Below, in pieces: positions 1 to 7,108 of a stretch of 14,586 nt of DNA. Origin of the DNA: Chrysochromulina tobinii (lineage: Eukaryota > Haptophyta > Prymnesiales > Chrysochromulinaceae); the NCBI GenBank assembly GCA_001275005.1, contig JWZX01001891.1:1-14586 (forward strand), given 5' to 3'. A model generated the notes under the pieces. It worked only from the letters and a program-made list of their open reading frames with translations. It ran no database searches and was not told where the DNA came from. Made by a program: the position numbers and the translations under genes. Each line of letters starts with the position of its first letter. The first letter of the stretch is position 1.

Positions 1-1622
1 TGAGCGCGTTGCCAGGCGCGTCACCGATGTAAGACCAATCCGAGCCGCCCTTGGCCGCTTCGCCGCGCTTGATTTCCAGGCGATGGTCGCCACGCGCCGC
101 CGCCCTCTCAATGCGCCGATCTTGCTTGATCTTCTTGAAACGCACCGCGAGGACGTAAGTACCGGCGACCAACTTGATCAGGATGTCTTGCACCATCCAA
201 TGTTTGGTAGGGTCCCACTTTTCCTTGCCCGTGAACGTCTTCGGGCAGGGGCACTCCGAGCGCGAGAAGGTGCCGAGGAGGATGAGCATGAAGACGGCGA
301 ACTGGACCTCCCAGAAGACGTCCAAGTCGATCGTCGCCAACATCGCAATGATGAGCCGAAGAGGGAGAGCACGTCGCGGCTCGTGCGGGACATGAGCACG
401 AACACGGACGCTGGTCATGAAGTGGTGCCAGTTCATCAGGCCGTATACGGGGTCCGCTTGGTGCGCCAGCTTCATTTTCCATCTGAGGCCCCAGACGTAC
501 GACTGGATGGAGTCGGCCACCAGCCGCTTGTCCTCGAGCAACTTGAGCACGAAGGTAACCAGCTTGCCGCCCTCGGGCATGCCCTGAAGGACAGCCGGGG
601 GCACGACGAACGCCTGCCGCTGTACTTCGGCCAAGAAAGCCTCGAGCCCATTCTCGCGGGAGAGCGGGTCCGCCATCGAGTTGTCCTCGGACTTGAGCCA
701 AAAGAACCTGATCAAGCAGTCGAACTTGATCTGCAGAACGAAGAGTCTCTTGAGGAGCAAGTTCAAGCGCTCGGCGCGCGACCATGACTTCTGCGCCGAC
801 TTCTCGAAGGACTGGTTGTCAACGCCGAAGGGAATCCACTGCTGCCGCCACGACGGGCCCTGCGACTCGATGCAGTGGACCACCGTGTCGCCCTCCAAGA
901 AGTCGATGGGCTTCTTCGCGGCCGCCGCACCATAGCGCCACCAGTCGTATGGGCCCGCACTTGAGCACCAGCCACCGCCCGCGTATCTCTTGGACCTCGA
1001 CGCGTCCGAGTAGACCGACGGCCCTTCCTTGAAGCGGTCCGTCGTGAAGTACCCACGCCCGAGGTTGAGGGTCAAGATGTCGTAGAAGAAGCGGTAATCC
1101 TGACGCTCCGCCCGAGTCGTGCGCCGCTTCTGCCATGCCACTGACAAGCCGATCATCAAGGCAAAGATGTTCGCCAGGAGGCAGCTTGCCCCGGGTGGCA
1201 TTGACATGATCGCCCTACGCAAGCGCCCCGCCGCCTGCTGTCGCTCGAGCAACGTCAGCGTCTTACGCACCGAGAACTCCAGGAGCATATCCATGTACTG
1301 GACCAACTTGCGCTCCTCGAGGGTTCTTGTGCCCGTGAACGAATCCCACCACAGGCCCAGGAAGAGCTGGACCTGCGACGCCGACTTGTCCTTAATCCTC
1401 TTGAACTGGACACCGCAGACGCTCTCGGCCCAGTCCTGGAACTTCGCCATGCGCGACGTGGTGCCCTTGGCCGTCGCGCCCGTGGCCGCGAGGTCATCGA
1501 CATATACCGTCATCGGGATCGTCAAAGCCTCCGCGGCACGCGCCATATTGAGGACGACGTCGACGAAGAAGATCTTGAACACCCCTGGCATGCCGCGGGT
1601 ACCAAAATCGCCGTTAAGATGA
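1..1622 (-). CDS. Retroelement pol, second part: RT core end, RNase H, tyrosine recombinase (partial)
   Basis: This frame is open without a stop from about 1622 to the window edge, some 540 codons. In order it shows: RT motif B-like GDFGTRGMPGVFKIFF (about 1567-1614); the catalytic YVDD box at 1493-1504; an RNase H start with YSDAS, its Asp at 1004-1006; an RNase H end with a DNSMADPLSR block near 652-685, a form typical of DIRS and Ty3 RNase H. An alpha-helical region from about 640 onward then resembles the SAM-like core-binding domain of tyrosine recombinases. The LLGTFSRSE block carries a candidate catalytic Arg at 260-262. The remaining recombinase residues (His-x-x-Arg and Tyr) would lie beyond the edge. 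The frame differs from the upstream RT fragment, so this part has no obvious start of its own. RT assignment is firm; the recombinase call rests on pattern and domain order. Confidence 0.75.
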
Positions 1623-2432
1623 CAAGAGCTCCGGGCCTTCCCCACGATAGAAGCGGTGGAGCATGAAAGGCCACACCCATGGAGCAAACGGGAGCATCGG
1701 GAACGCCGCCTCGACATCAGAGACATGCGCCGCGTAACCTGGAAGAAAGCGCCGTGCCATCTCATCATAGGAATCGAGCGTGTGCGATAGCCCCGTCATG
1801 TCCGTCGCGGCATTGAGCCCAGTGCGCGTGTGGTCATCAGTCGGGCGCCCCTTATCGGGCTCGAGCGGCTTGGCCACCGCCCCCATAGGAAAGATGAACG
1901 CCGAGGGGAACACCTGCTTGATTAGGATCAGGGTCTCGGTCGTCGCCTCGCCTAAGTGCAGCGTACGGCCCGCTCCTACGCGGGACTCGGTCGCCTCGGT
2001 CACGCGCGAGCGGAAGGCCCCCGTCGCGCTCTCGTAGTTCTTAAAGAATCGATATCCTTGGAGCCGATCAGGATGGAGTCCGACTTCGAACCCCCATCTC
2101 AGCCCATTGTGCACAAACTCGGCGTGCTTCGCCGTCACAAACCCCATTCTCACAGCCCTCCACATGTTCGACACGAAGGCTTCGTACTTGATCGTCACGC
2201 CCGGTAGCGAGCACGCGTTGCTCTTGCACACGACGCGCGCCCACTTAAACATCTCGGCGAACTTGCCCGAGACATCGCTGGACTCACTCCAGCCCTTCGG
2301 CAGGCCATCCACATAGGAGCTTGCGCCCCCATAGAACGGCACCGCGTCCGGGCCAAATGCCACGGCCTGCTCACTTAGCAGCGACGCGCAGCTTCTTGGC
2401 GTCGTCGTACGAGCACCCGGCACCGCGAGCAT
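1614..2432 (-). pseudogene. Retroelement pol, first part: RT fingers and motif A, ends in a frame break
   Basis: This is the N-terminal half of the reverse transcriptase. After about 150 residues of element-specific sequence it has a finger-like block AVAKPLEPDKGRPTDDH (about 1838-1888). Motif A follows, VSDVEAAFPML, with the metal-binding Asp at 1716-1718. The frame then stops at 1614-1616, before motif B and YVDD, which continue one nucleotide out of phase. A plus-one change between about 1660 and 1617 would join the halves; a sequencing error is also possible. The ATG at 2430-2432 is a convenient start, giving a 62-bp overlap with the end of the gag-like ORF in another frame. The open frame extends further up to 2717, but that stretch is Ser/Thr/Arg-rich shadow of gag. 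Expression by frameshifting from gag is equally possible. Confidence 0.65.
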
Positions 2433-3945
2433 GAGGACCAAAGCAATAGCCGTTCGGGCCCTTGTCTGACACGAACTGGTTGCACGCGTGCGCGAAGACG
2501 CAGGAGCCGTCGGGCTTGAGCTGCTTGCACGGCCGGCCGGCGTTGAAGTCGGCGCACGGCCGCTTGCTCTTGTCGTCGCCGTTGCCGTTGGGCTTGATGG
2601 TCTTGGGATCCTTAGAGGTATCAATTGGTGCTCCCCCGAGCTGCAGGTTCGCCCCGCCAGCACGAAAAAAGGCTGCGGCGTTGCGCCGCGCCTCCGAGAG
2701 CAAAGTGTCTTGGCCACCGCGACGATAGACGTTGCCCATATGCATCAGGCGCATCGGGTCGAGGTCGATCTCGCGGAAGTACAGCATCAAGAGCTCATGT
2801 GCCACCTTCCAGGACTCCTTCATCCGGATGGCACTATAGACGACGTCGTCCAAGAACTTCATTACGATTGTCGCCGAAGCCATGCCAAGGGCCACCATCA
2901 GCATGATGAAGAGGTGGATCATCTCGTAGAACTCGGCCTCGTTCTTCGGGCGTACGAGCGTGGCCGTGTGGCTCGCCGCCTTCGCCTTGCCCACCTCCAG
3001 CTTGAAGGTAGGGTCGTCGCGCTTGGACAGCACGTTCGAGATTCTCGCCCAGCAGAACGCCAGCACGCCCGAGGAGGAGTAGACGACTGACTCGGCGCTG
3101 AGCCTGAGAGACTCCATAGCGCCACGGATCTTATCGACGTCAAGTGCTTGAGTGGCACCATCCAGGCGCTCCGCCAGCTCGGCCGAGGCTTCAGCAAAGG
3201 AGCAGTGCCCATACATCGCCGCCTTAACGACAGCATTGGCTGCCGCGTACGCCGTCGACTTGAGGTCGACGATGGCGCCCTGACACGGTGCGCACGCAAT
3301 GCCCATGATCGCGTCGAGGACGGGCCGGGTGAAGTGGGCCGCAAGCTCGTGCGTCAAGGAGTATGTGACCGTGGGCGCAGAGCCGAGCGTCTTCGCCGAG
3401 AAGATCTGCGCATTCGCAGCTATGTTCACCACCAGCGGGCAGGCGGCGTCGGCATGGGTCGGCGTGATCGTGTCCTTGCAGTGCGTGCAGACCGCGCGCG
3501 CCGTCGGGAGCGAGCCCAAGACAATCATGAACGCGAGCGAAGTGGGCCTTGCGCGAAGAAGAGAGAGCGAGACGAAGTTGTACAGAATTGGTTGCCACTG
3601 CCAAGACTTCGTAACCATCTTCGGCATCTTCGACGGACTCGGAAGGAGCATAACCGAAAGATCATGATGAATGTAATCGTCAATCTGTCTCATCTTATAG
3701 TCGGAAAGCGGCTTGGGGTACTCGGGCACCTTGCCCCGGGGGAACACACTGCCCTCGGACTCGATGAAATAAAACGGCGTCAGCACAGCCACAGCGCGCC
3801 TTGCCGCCGGGACATAAACCGAAGTAGTTAAGGTAGAGCATGACGGCCCCATCGCCGTGATCTCGACGAGGGACATGGCCAGGAGCATGAGCGAGCGAGC
3901 GCCCGTGCCGAAGCAACACATAACACTCCCAGAACTGATACGCAT
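2371..3945 (-). CDS. Retroelement gag-like protein with C-terminal Cys/His fingers
   Basis: An intact 524-codon ORF lies directly upstream of the RT frame on the same strand, the position of gag. The middle is helical and unremarkable. Near the C-terminus, after a Lys/Asn/Asp-rich linker, a Cys/His cluster starts CADFNAGRPC and continues with spacing C-x8-C-x8-C-x3-H. A second Cys group ends in GYCFGPHARGAGC. This resembles the nucleic-acid-binding fingers of algal retroelement Gag proteins more than the classic CCHC knuckle. The TGA stop is at 2371-2373, and pol begins in the next frame within the last 20 codons. The ATG at 3945 is the first in frame. An alternative frame (4117 down to about 3900) also looks protein-like, so the true N-terminus may be longer and frameshifted. 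The gag label is inferred from position and fingers. Confidence 0.6.
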   Translation of the reverse strand: MRISSGSVMCCFGTGARSLMLLAMSLVEITAMGPSCSTLTTSVYVPAARRAVAVLTPFYFIESEGSVFPRGKVPEYPKPLSDYKMRQIDDYIHHDLSVMLLPSPSKMPKMVTKSWQWQPILYNFVSLSLLRARPTSLAFMIVLGSLPTARAVCTHCKDTITPTHADAACPLVVNIAANAQIFSAKTLGSAPTVTYSLTHELAAHFTRPVLDAIMGIACAPCQGAIVDLKSTAYAAANAVVKAAMYGHCSFAEASAELAERLDGATQALDVDKIRGAMESLRLSAESVVYSSSGVLAFCWARISNVLSKRDDPTFKLEVGKAKAASHTATLVRPKNEAEFYEMIHLFIMLMVALGMASATIVMKFLDDVVYSAIRMKESWKVAHELLMLYFREIDLDPMRLMHMGNVYRRGGQDTLLSEARRNAAAFFRAGGANLQLGGAPIDTSKDPKTIKPNGNGDDKSKRPCADFNAGRPCKQLKPDGSCVFAHACNQFVSDKGPNGYCFGPHARGAGCSYDDAKKLRVAAK

Positions 3946-4040
3946 CGATATTCGAAGGTCCGACCGTCGGCACGCGGAGCCGCCGGGGGAACTTGCAACG
4001 CCGACGGGCCGTCGGCAATGCTAAGAATAGAGCAACATCA

Positions 4041-4054
4041 GCCCGCGCGCGGGC
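4041..4054. repeat. 14-bp perfect palindrome GCCCGCGCGCGGGC
   Basis: The sequence equals its own reverse complement. It lies about 95 bp upstream of the gag-like ORF start, in the presumed retroelement leader. In such GC-rich DNA it may be chance. Confidence 0.5.
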
Positions 4055-4092
4055 GGCATACGAACCGCATAACAGGGTGCCTATAAGGCTTT

Positions 4093-4157
4093 CCCCTGGG
4101 TATCCCCTTCCCCCCATACGGCGGAGAGTCCCCCCACTGTGGGTTCTCCCGCATCCC
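4093..4157 (-). other. G-run cluster, possible G-quadruplex on the retroelement sense strand
   Basis: On the minus strand several runs of four to six G lie close together: two runs of six, one of four and another of four within about 45 bases, plus a further run of six nearby. One loop is long (about 14 bases), so folding is possible but not assured. It lies in the presumed 5' region of the retroelement. Confidence 0.35.
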
Positions 4158-4211
4158 CCCTGTCTGGTTCCATGATGGATACCGTCCTGTAATCTGGCCC
4201 TTCACGTTGGG

Positions 4212-4250
4212 TTCACAGCCGTGTAACTTTGGGCGTCACACGGCAGTGAA
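4212..4250. repeat. Hairpin: 13-bp stem with one mismatch, 13-nt loop
   Basis: TTCACAGCCGTGT (4212-4224) pairs with ACACGGCAGTGAA (4238-4250), with one A-A mismatch. The inner seven pairs, GCCGTGT with ACACGGC, are perfect. It lies near the presumed 5' boundary of the retroelement and could belong to its terminus or to the RPL23 3' flank. Confidence 0.5.
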
Positions 4251-4446
4251 ACACACCCCGTGCTCAGGGTAGCGCGCGGCATGAAATTGAAACCAACGTT
4301 TGTTCAGTTGAATCAAGTGTGGCAAAATTACTAGACCCAAGTCTTCAACAAAACTCGTGGGCAGCTACAAGAAGGCGCCGGGCCGTCCCGTTCACCTTGG
4401 CCAGCGACACCCGAGGCGAGCGCATCTCTGCGTGCTCAAGCGGTGC

Positions 4447-5167
4447 TCACAGCACCGTGCCCGCCGCGCTGGCGATACGCGGCCACAGGTCAGCGCACTC
4501 CTTCGACACCGGGCCCATGACTGCCGAACCCTTAAGGTCGCCCTTGGCGTTGACAATGACGCCCGCGTTGTCCTCAAAGTAGATGAAGCCGCCGCCGTCC
4601 ACCCGCCGCCACGCCTTGCGTTGCCGCACAACCACCGCCGGCATGACTGCGCGCGCGAACGGAATGCGTGTCAGTCGCTTGAGGGCCAGCGCGCGCGCCC
4701 GAGCCTGGCCGCCGTCGCAGCAGCAGCAGCGAAGGGGCGGCCGCAGCGAGGAGGGTGTCAGCGCGCACCCTTCTTGCGAAGCTCGGGCTTGCCCTTCTTG
4801 CACGAGCAGATGACCATGTTGCCGACCGTTGCGCCGGGAATCTTGTTCAGGCGACCCTTGATGCCCTTGACGGAGATGATGTACAGGTTCTTGGCGCCAG
4901 AGTTGTCAGCGCAGTTCATCACAGTGCCCACGCACAGACCGAGCGTCGTGCGGAACTTGTTGCCCATCGAACCGGTGCGGCCTGCCAGAGCAAGAGAGCG
5001 ATCGGCGTGGAGCATCTGAGCGCTGGCGACTAGCAGCACGGCACGGCCGGCGATCACGCAGCGCGCCAGCACCACGCCACGGAGCTGGCCAGCCTCGGTG
5101 GCGCCTGAGGCGCTCAGAGCCTTTGCCGCCAGGGCCCGCAGGGCGTCAGCGTACCGCGCTTGGACAT
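4447..5167 (-). CDS. RPL23: Cytosolic 60S ribosomal protein uL14 (RPL23), three exons
   Basis: uL14 sits on the interface face of the large subunit near the sarcin-ricin loop and contacts the small subunit. The exons are 5155-5167, 4769-4981 and 4447-4646, giving 141 residues against about 140 in animals and fungi. The 13-nt first exon encodes MSKR plus one base. Joining it to the TCTCTTGCTCTGGCAG acceptor yields MSKRGRTGS, the expected eukaryotic N-terminus. Exon 2 carries [19 protein letters not shown] and [10 protein letters not shown]; exon 3 carries [21 protein letters not shown] and [12 protein letters not shown], all family signatures. Intron 1 (4982-5154, GTACGC donor) and intron 2 (4647-4768, GTGCGC donor) are both phase 1. 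Intron 2 has an ACTGACAC branch-like site about 28 bases before its acceptor. The start is set by the conserved N-terminus. It is transcribed divergently from EIF1AD. Confidence 0.96.
4647..4768 (-). other. RPL23 intron 2 (122 bp)
   Basis: Donor AAGAAGG|GTGCGC and acceptor GCGCGCAG|TCATGCC restore the conserved RKKVMPAVV. Inside lie a (CTG)n run with its complement CAGCAGCAG at 4717-4728 on the plus strand, and CTGAC near the 3' end as a likely branch site. Phase 1. Confidence 0.9.
4982..5154 (-). other. RPL23 intron 1 (173 bp)
   Basis: Donor CGCG|GTACGC follows the 13-nt first exon; the acceptor is a pyrimidine-rich CTCTGGCAG|GCCGCACC. Phase 1. Its removal gives the expected MSKRGR start, which is strong support for both splice sites. 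Confidence 0.9.
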
Positions 5168-5391
5168 GGCTGCTGCTGCTGAGCTTCCCGACGAAGTCTA
5201 ACCCTGCGAGCGACGCGCACGACCAGCGTCAGCAACAGGAGCGGCGGCAGTGGGCTCGCGAACAGAGACGAGAGGCTCAGCATACGACGTGGGTGTCTTT
5301 CACGAAGTGCGCCACGAGGTTTAGGAGGGGTGCGAAATCGTACCGGTAGGCTCTCCGACGTCGCACGTCCTGCCCGCCCGGCATCACGACG
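5168..5391. promoter_or_regulatory. Shared upstream region of RPL23 and EIF1AD
   Basis: This 224-bp gap separates the two divergent start codons, so it should contain both promoters and 5' UTRs. An (AGC)4 run sits just before the RPL23 ATG on the minus strand. I see no clear TATA box. A promoter role follows from gene arrangement, not from a recognised motif. Confidence 0.5.
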
Positions 5392-6141
5392 ATGGGCCGC
5401 GGCAAGTTCATCAACTCCAAACTGGACGAGATGCCCGAGCCGAGCGCGAACCAATCCGTCGTGGTCGTCCTCGGCACGCCCGGTGGAAATTTGCTGCAGG
5501 TGGCCGACGCCTCCGGCCGTAGCTTCCTTTGCCGCGTGCCCACCATCTTCCGCGGCAAGGTGTGGGCCATCAAGGGCGGCTACCTGCTCGTCGACAAGGC
5601 GGAAGGCGATAGTGACGGTGGCGCCGTCGGCAAGGTGCAGGCTACGCTCGCGCAGCACCTGTACCGTGACCAGATCCGCCACCTGCAGAGCCGTGGGCTG
5701 TGGCCCTCGGGCTTTGACGTCAAGGAGGAGAAGGCTCCTGTGGCGACGCAGGACGCCGCTTTCGCCCGCGGCAACGACTACCTTGGCGAGGACGAATACG
5801 GCGATTTGCCAGCGAATCGGAATCGGCGCGGCGGGCTCCGGGCTCAGGACGACGACGAGGAGGAAGATCAGGAGGATCAGGAGGAGGAGGAGGAGGAGGA
5901 GGAGGCGTACGGCTGTGAGGCTGGTGCCGCAGCAGGCGCCGACGCGAACGACGAGAAGAAAGCAGCCGTTCTCTCGAGCGCGTGCGGCATAGCCTCAGGA
6001 AAGCCGGAGCCGTCAGTCTCGGCCGCCAGCACGTTGAACGAGGATGTGGTTGCCAGTGTCAGTGTGCCGCAGCCGCAGCACCACCAGCCCCCGCCCCCTA
6101 CATTGCCGGTCGTTGTCCCGGGTGAGTTAGATATTGCGTAG
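5392..6141 (+). CDS. EIF1AD: EIF1AD-like protein (eIF1A/S1-like OB fold) with acidic tail
   Basis: The 249-residue product starts with an eIF1A-like S1/OB-fold domain (about residues 20-108). It includes VVVVLGTPGGNLLQV, FLCRVPTIFRGKVWAIKGG and the YLLVD strand, followed by a helix and the LQSRGLWPSGF block. These match EIF1AD, a eukaryotic RNA-binding eIF1A relative, better than eIF1A itself, which has a different N-terminal basic tail. An acidic run of Glu, Asp and Gln follows at about residues 155-172, encoded by a GAG-rich tract; EIF1AD proteins also end acidic. The last 70 residues are low-complexity Ser/Pro/Gln/His and add length over the roughly 165 residues of the human protein. The ATG lies in ACGACGATGG. 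A GTGAGT near the stop (6122-6127) could be an unused donor; the ORF reads through without it. The precise cellular role of the family is poorly defined. Confidence 0.88.
   Translation: MGRGKFINSKLDEMPEPSANQSVVVVLGTPGGNLLQVADASGRSFLCRVPTIFRGKVWAIKGGYLLVDKAEGDSDGGAVGKVQATLAQHLYRDQIRHLQSRGLWPSGFDVKEEKAPVATQDAAFARGNDYLGEDEYGDLPANRNRRGGLRAQDDDEEEDQEDQEEEEEEEEAYGCEAGAAAGADANDEKKAAVLSSACGIASGKPEPSVSAASTLNEDVVASVSVPQPQHHQPPPPTLPVVVPGELDIA
5857..5910 (+). repeat. GAG/GAT-rich trinucleotide tract in EIF1AD
   Basis: An imperfect run of GAG, GAC, GAT and CAG codons encodes the Glu/Asp-rich acidic segment. It is in frame and purine-rich on the plus strand, a likely site of length variation. Confidence 0.7.
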
Positions 6142-6326
6142 TCGCCGCCACGTTCAGTGTGGTTTTAGGTACAATCATAAGACAAACATTTCGTATTCTC
6201 TGTCACGACGCTTGGACCGCCGGCGCCGCTGCAGCCCCGGCGCGGGCAGCCCGCCGCCCGCGCCGCACATGCCCGCGTCCGCCTGAGCGCCCGCCCCGTC
6301 TGGATAGGGGGCACAAGGACATCTGT

Positions 6327-6979
6327 CTATTCCTGACCTGCGGGCCGTAAGAGCTTCGCTTGGAAGTCGGGGATCGGCGCCGTCTCCGTGAAGATGCGCC
6401 GCTGGATCGGCAGCAACGTCATGTCTGGTAAGCGCGCCTCCTGCTGCAGGGCCTCTGGGAGCGCCGCAACCGCCTGCAGATGCATGCACCGAAGGAGGCG
6501 CGCGCCGATCAGTGGCACGTGTGCGCGGTTGCGCGAAAAGGAGCGCACGCCACCGCGTCGGGCGGGTACAAACGGGCGGCGCGCACCGCCTCGCGCATCG
6601 CAATCATCTTGGTGAAGTGACCGTTGATGCGATGGTTCTGCGAGCAGGGAGAGTCGGCGCGGCAGCGCATGAGTCCGATGCAGCAGAGGTGGCGCGAGAT
6701 TATGCAGCCGGTACGTACTTCTAGCATGAGCGCGCGGCTGTAGGCCTTCCGATGCTCATCCATCTGCCCTTTGGGCAATCGTTTTTTCCTGCTCCGGTTG
6801 TCAGGATCGGGCGGGCTCACAATCGCCTGCTTGAAGAGGCCGTACGGATCACGGCCACCGGCGACGGATGCGGCCGCCTTCTTCGCAGCCGCCTCCTGCG
6901 CCACCGACGTCTTCGTTTTGAAGCTGCGGCAGCTGACAGCGAGCGGGCCACTCAACCAAGAGATGGCGATTCTCGACAT
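6327..6979 (-). CDS. MRPL40: Probable mitochondrial large-subunit ribosomal protein mL40, three exons
   Basis: The exons are 6719-6979, 6587-6637 and 6327-6473, all phase 0, giving 152 residues. The N-terminus (MSRIAISWLSGPLAVSCRSF) has basic and hydroxylated residues and no acid, as in a mitochondrial presequence. A basic helical middle follows (RKKRLPKGQMDEHRKAYSRA). Splicing then creates MIAMREAAVAALPEALQQ, and the protein ends with LPDMTLLPIQRRIFTETAPI before PDF. In mL40 proteins a long helix likewise leads into an AL.aLP..L...A..pD...P block and a T-P-P-I-like motif, here TAPI. The identification rests on remembered family patterns and is moderate; the exon structure is stronger. Donors are GAA|GTACGT and GCG|GTGCGC; acceptors are CTCGCAG and CTGCAG. 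It is divergent from sppA and convergent with EIF1AD. Confidence 0.6.
6474..6586 (-). other. mL40 intron 2 (113 bp)
   Basis: GTGCGC donor, CATCTGCAG acceptor, and a CACTGATCG branch-like site inside. Reading through instead meets a stop (TGA at about 6509), so it must be spliced to reach exon 3. Confidence 0.75.
6638..6718 (-). other. mL40 intron 1 (81 bp, in-frame length)
   Basis: GTACGT donor, and TCCCTGCTCGCAG acceptor with a pyrimidine tract. Its length is a multiple of three and it contains no stop in frame, so retention would insert 27 residues. Splicing is preferred because the sites are strong and the joined helix reads smoothly. Confidence 0.7.
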
Positions 6980-7108
6980 GCCTCGTGCGAGCGCCCGCAG
7001 CGGCGCTCAAATTTAGGCACGAAACAAACTAGTCAATTACGCGAATATAAGGCGCGAAGGGTTTCAAAAAAAGCACTCCAAAAGAATCTTCGACGGAATC
7101 CACACAGG
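6980..7108. promoter_or_regulatory. Shared upstream region of the mL40 and sppA genes
   Basis: Only 129 bp separate the divergent ATGs. It is locally AT-richer than its surroundings. On the plus strand GAATATAAGG (7044-7053) resembles a TATA box about 60 bp before the sppA ATG. A bidirectional promoter is inferred from geometry. Confidence 0.5.

Larger units (their letters stand above)
1..4330 (-). mobile_element. DIRS-like tyrosine-recombinase retrotransposon, 3' part cut by window edge
   Basis: On the minus strand a gag-like ORF with C-terminal Cys/His fingers is followed by reverse transcriptase, RNase H and a tyrosine-recombinase-like region. This order is the hallmark of DIRS-type elements, which integrate with a tyrosine recombinase instead of a DDE integrase. 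The 3' end lies beyond position 1. The 5' boundary is uncertain: coding ends near 3945-4117, and a C-rich tract and hairpin occupy roughly 4093-4250 before host-like sequence begins, so 4330 is only an estimate. I saw no long terminal repeats, as expected for this class, but split or inverted termini cannot be tested with one end missing. The pol frame is disrupted, so this copy is probably not autonomous. It lies downstream of RPL23 in the same orientation. Confidence 0.75.
3946..4446. other. Non-coding stretch: element 5' end and RPL23 3' flank
   Basis: No gene is supported here. From left to right it holds a 14-bp perfect palindrome (4041-4054), a small GCCT/AGGC hairpin (4079-4089), C-rich runs (4093-4157) that are G-rich on the retroelement's coding strand, an imperfect 13-bp stem (4212-4250), and an AT-richer patch around 4280-4350. 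The first part is probably the untranslated leader or terminus of the retroelement. The last 100 bp or so should be the 3' UTR of RPL23, whose stop is at 4447. Confidence 0.5.

Noticed and set aside
83-787. Long plus-strand frames in the retroelement (also 2488-3090 and 3148-3831)
   Set aside because: The minus strand carries RT, RNase H and recombinase motifs here; the plus frames have none.
3695-4117. 140-codon minus-strand frame upstream of gag
   Set aside because: It could be the true gag N-terminus after a frameshift, but no motif supports it, so it is only mentioned under gag.
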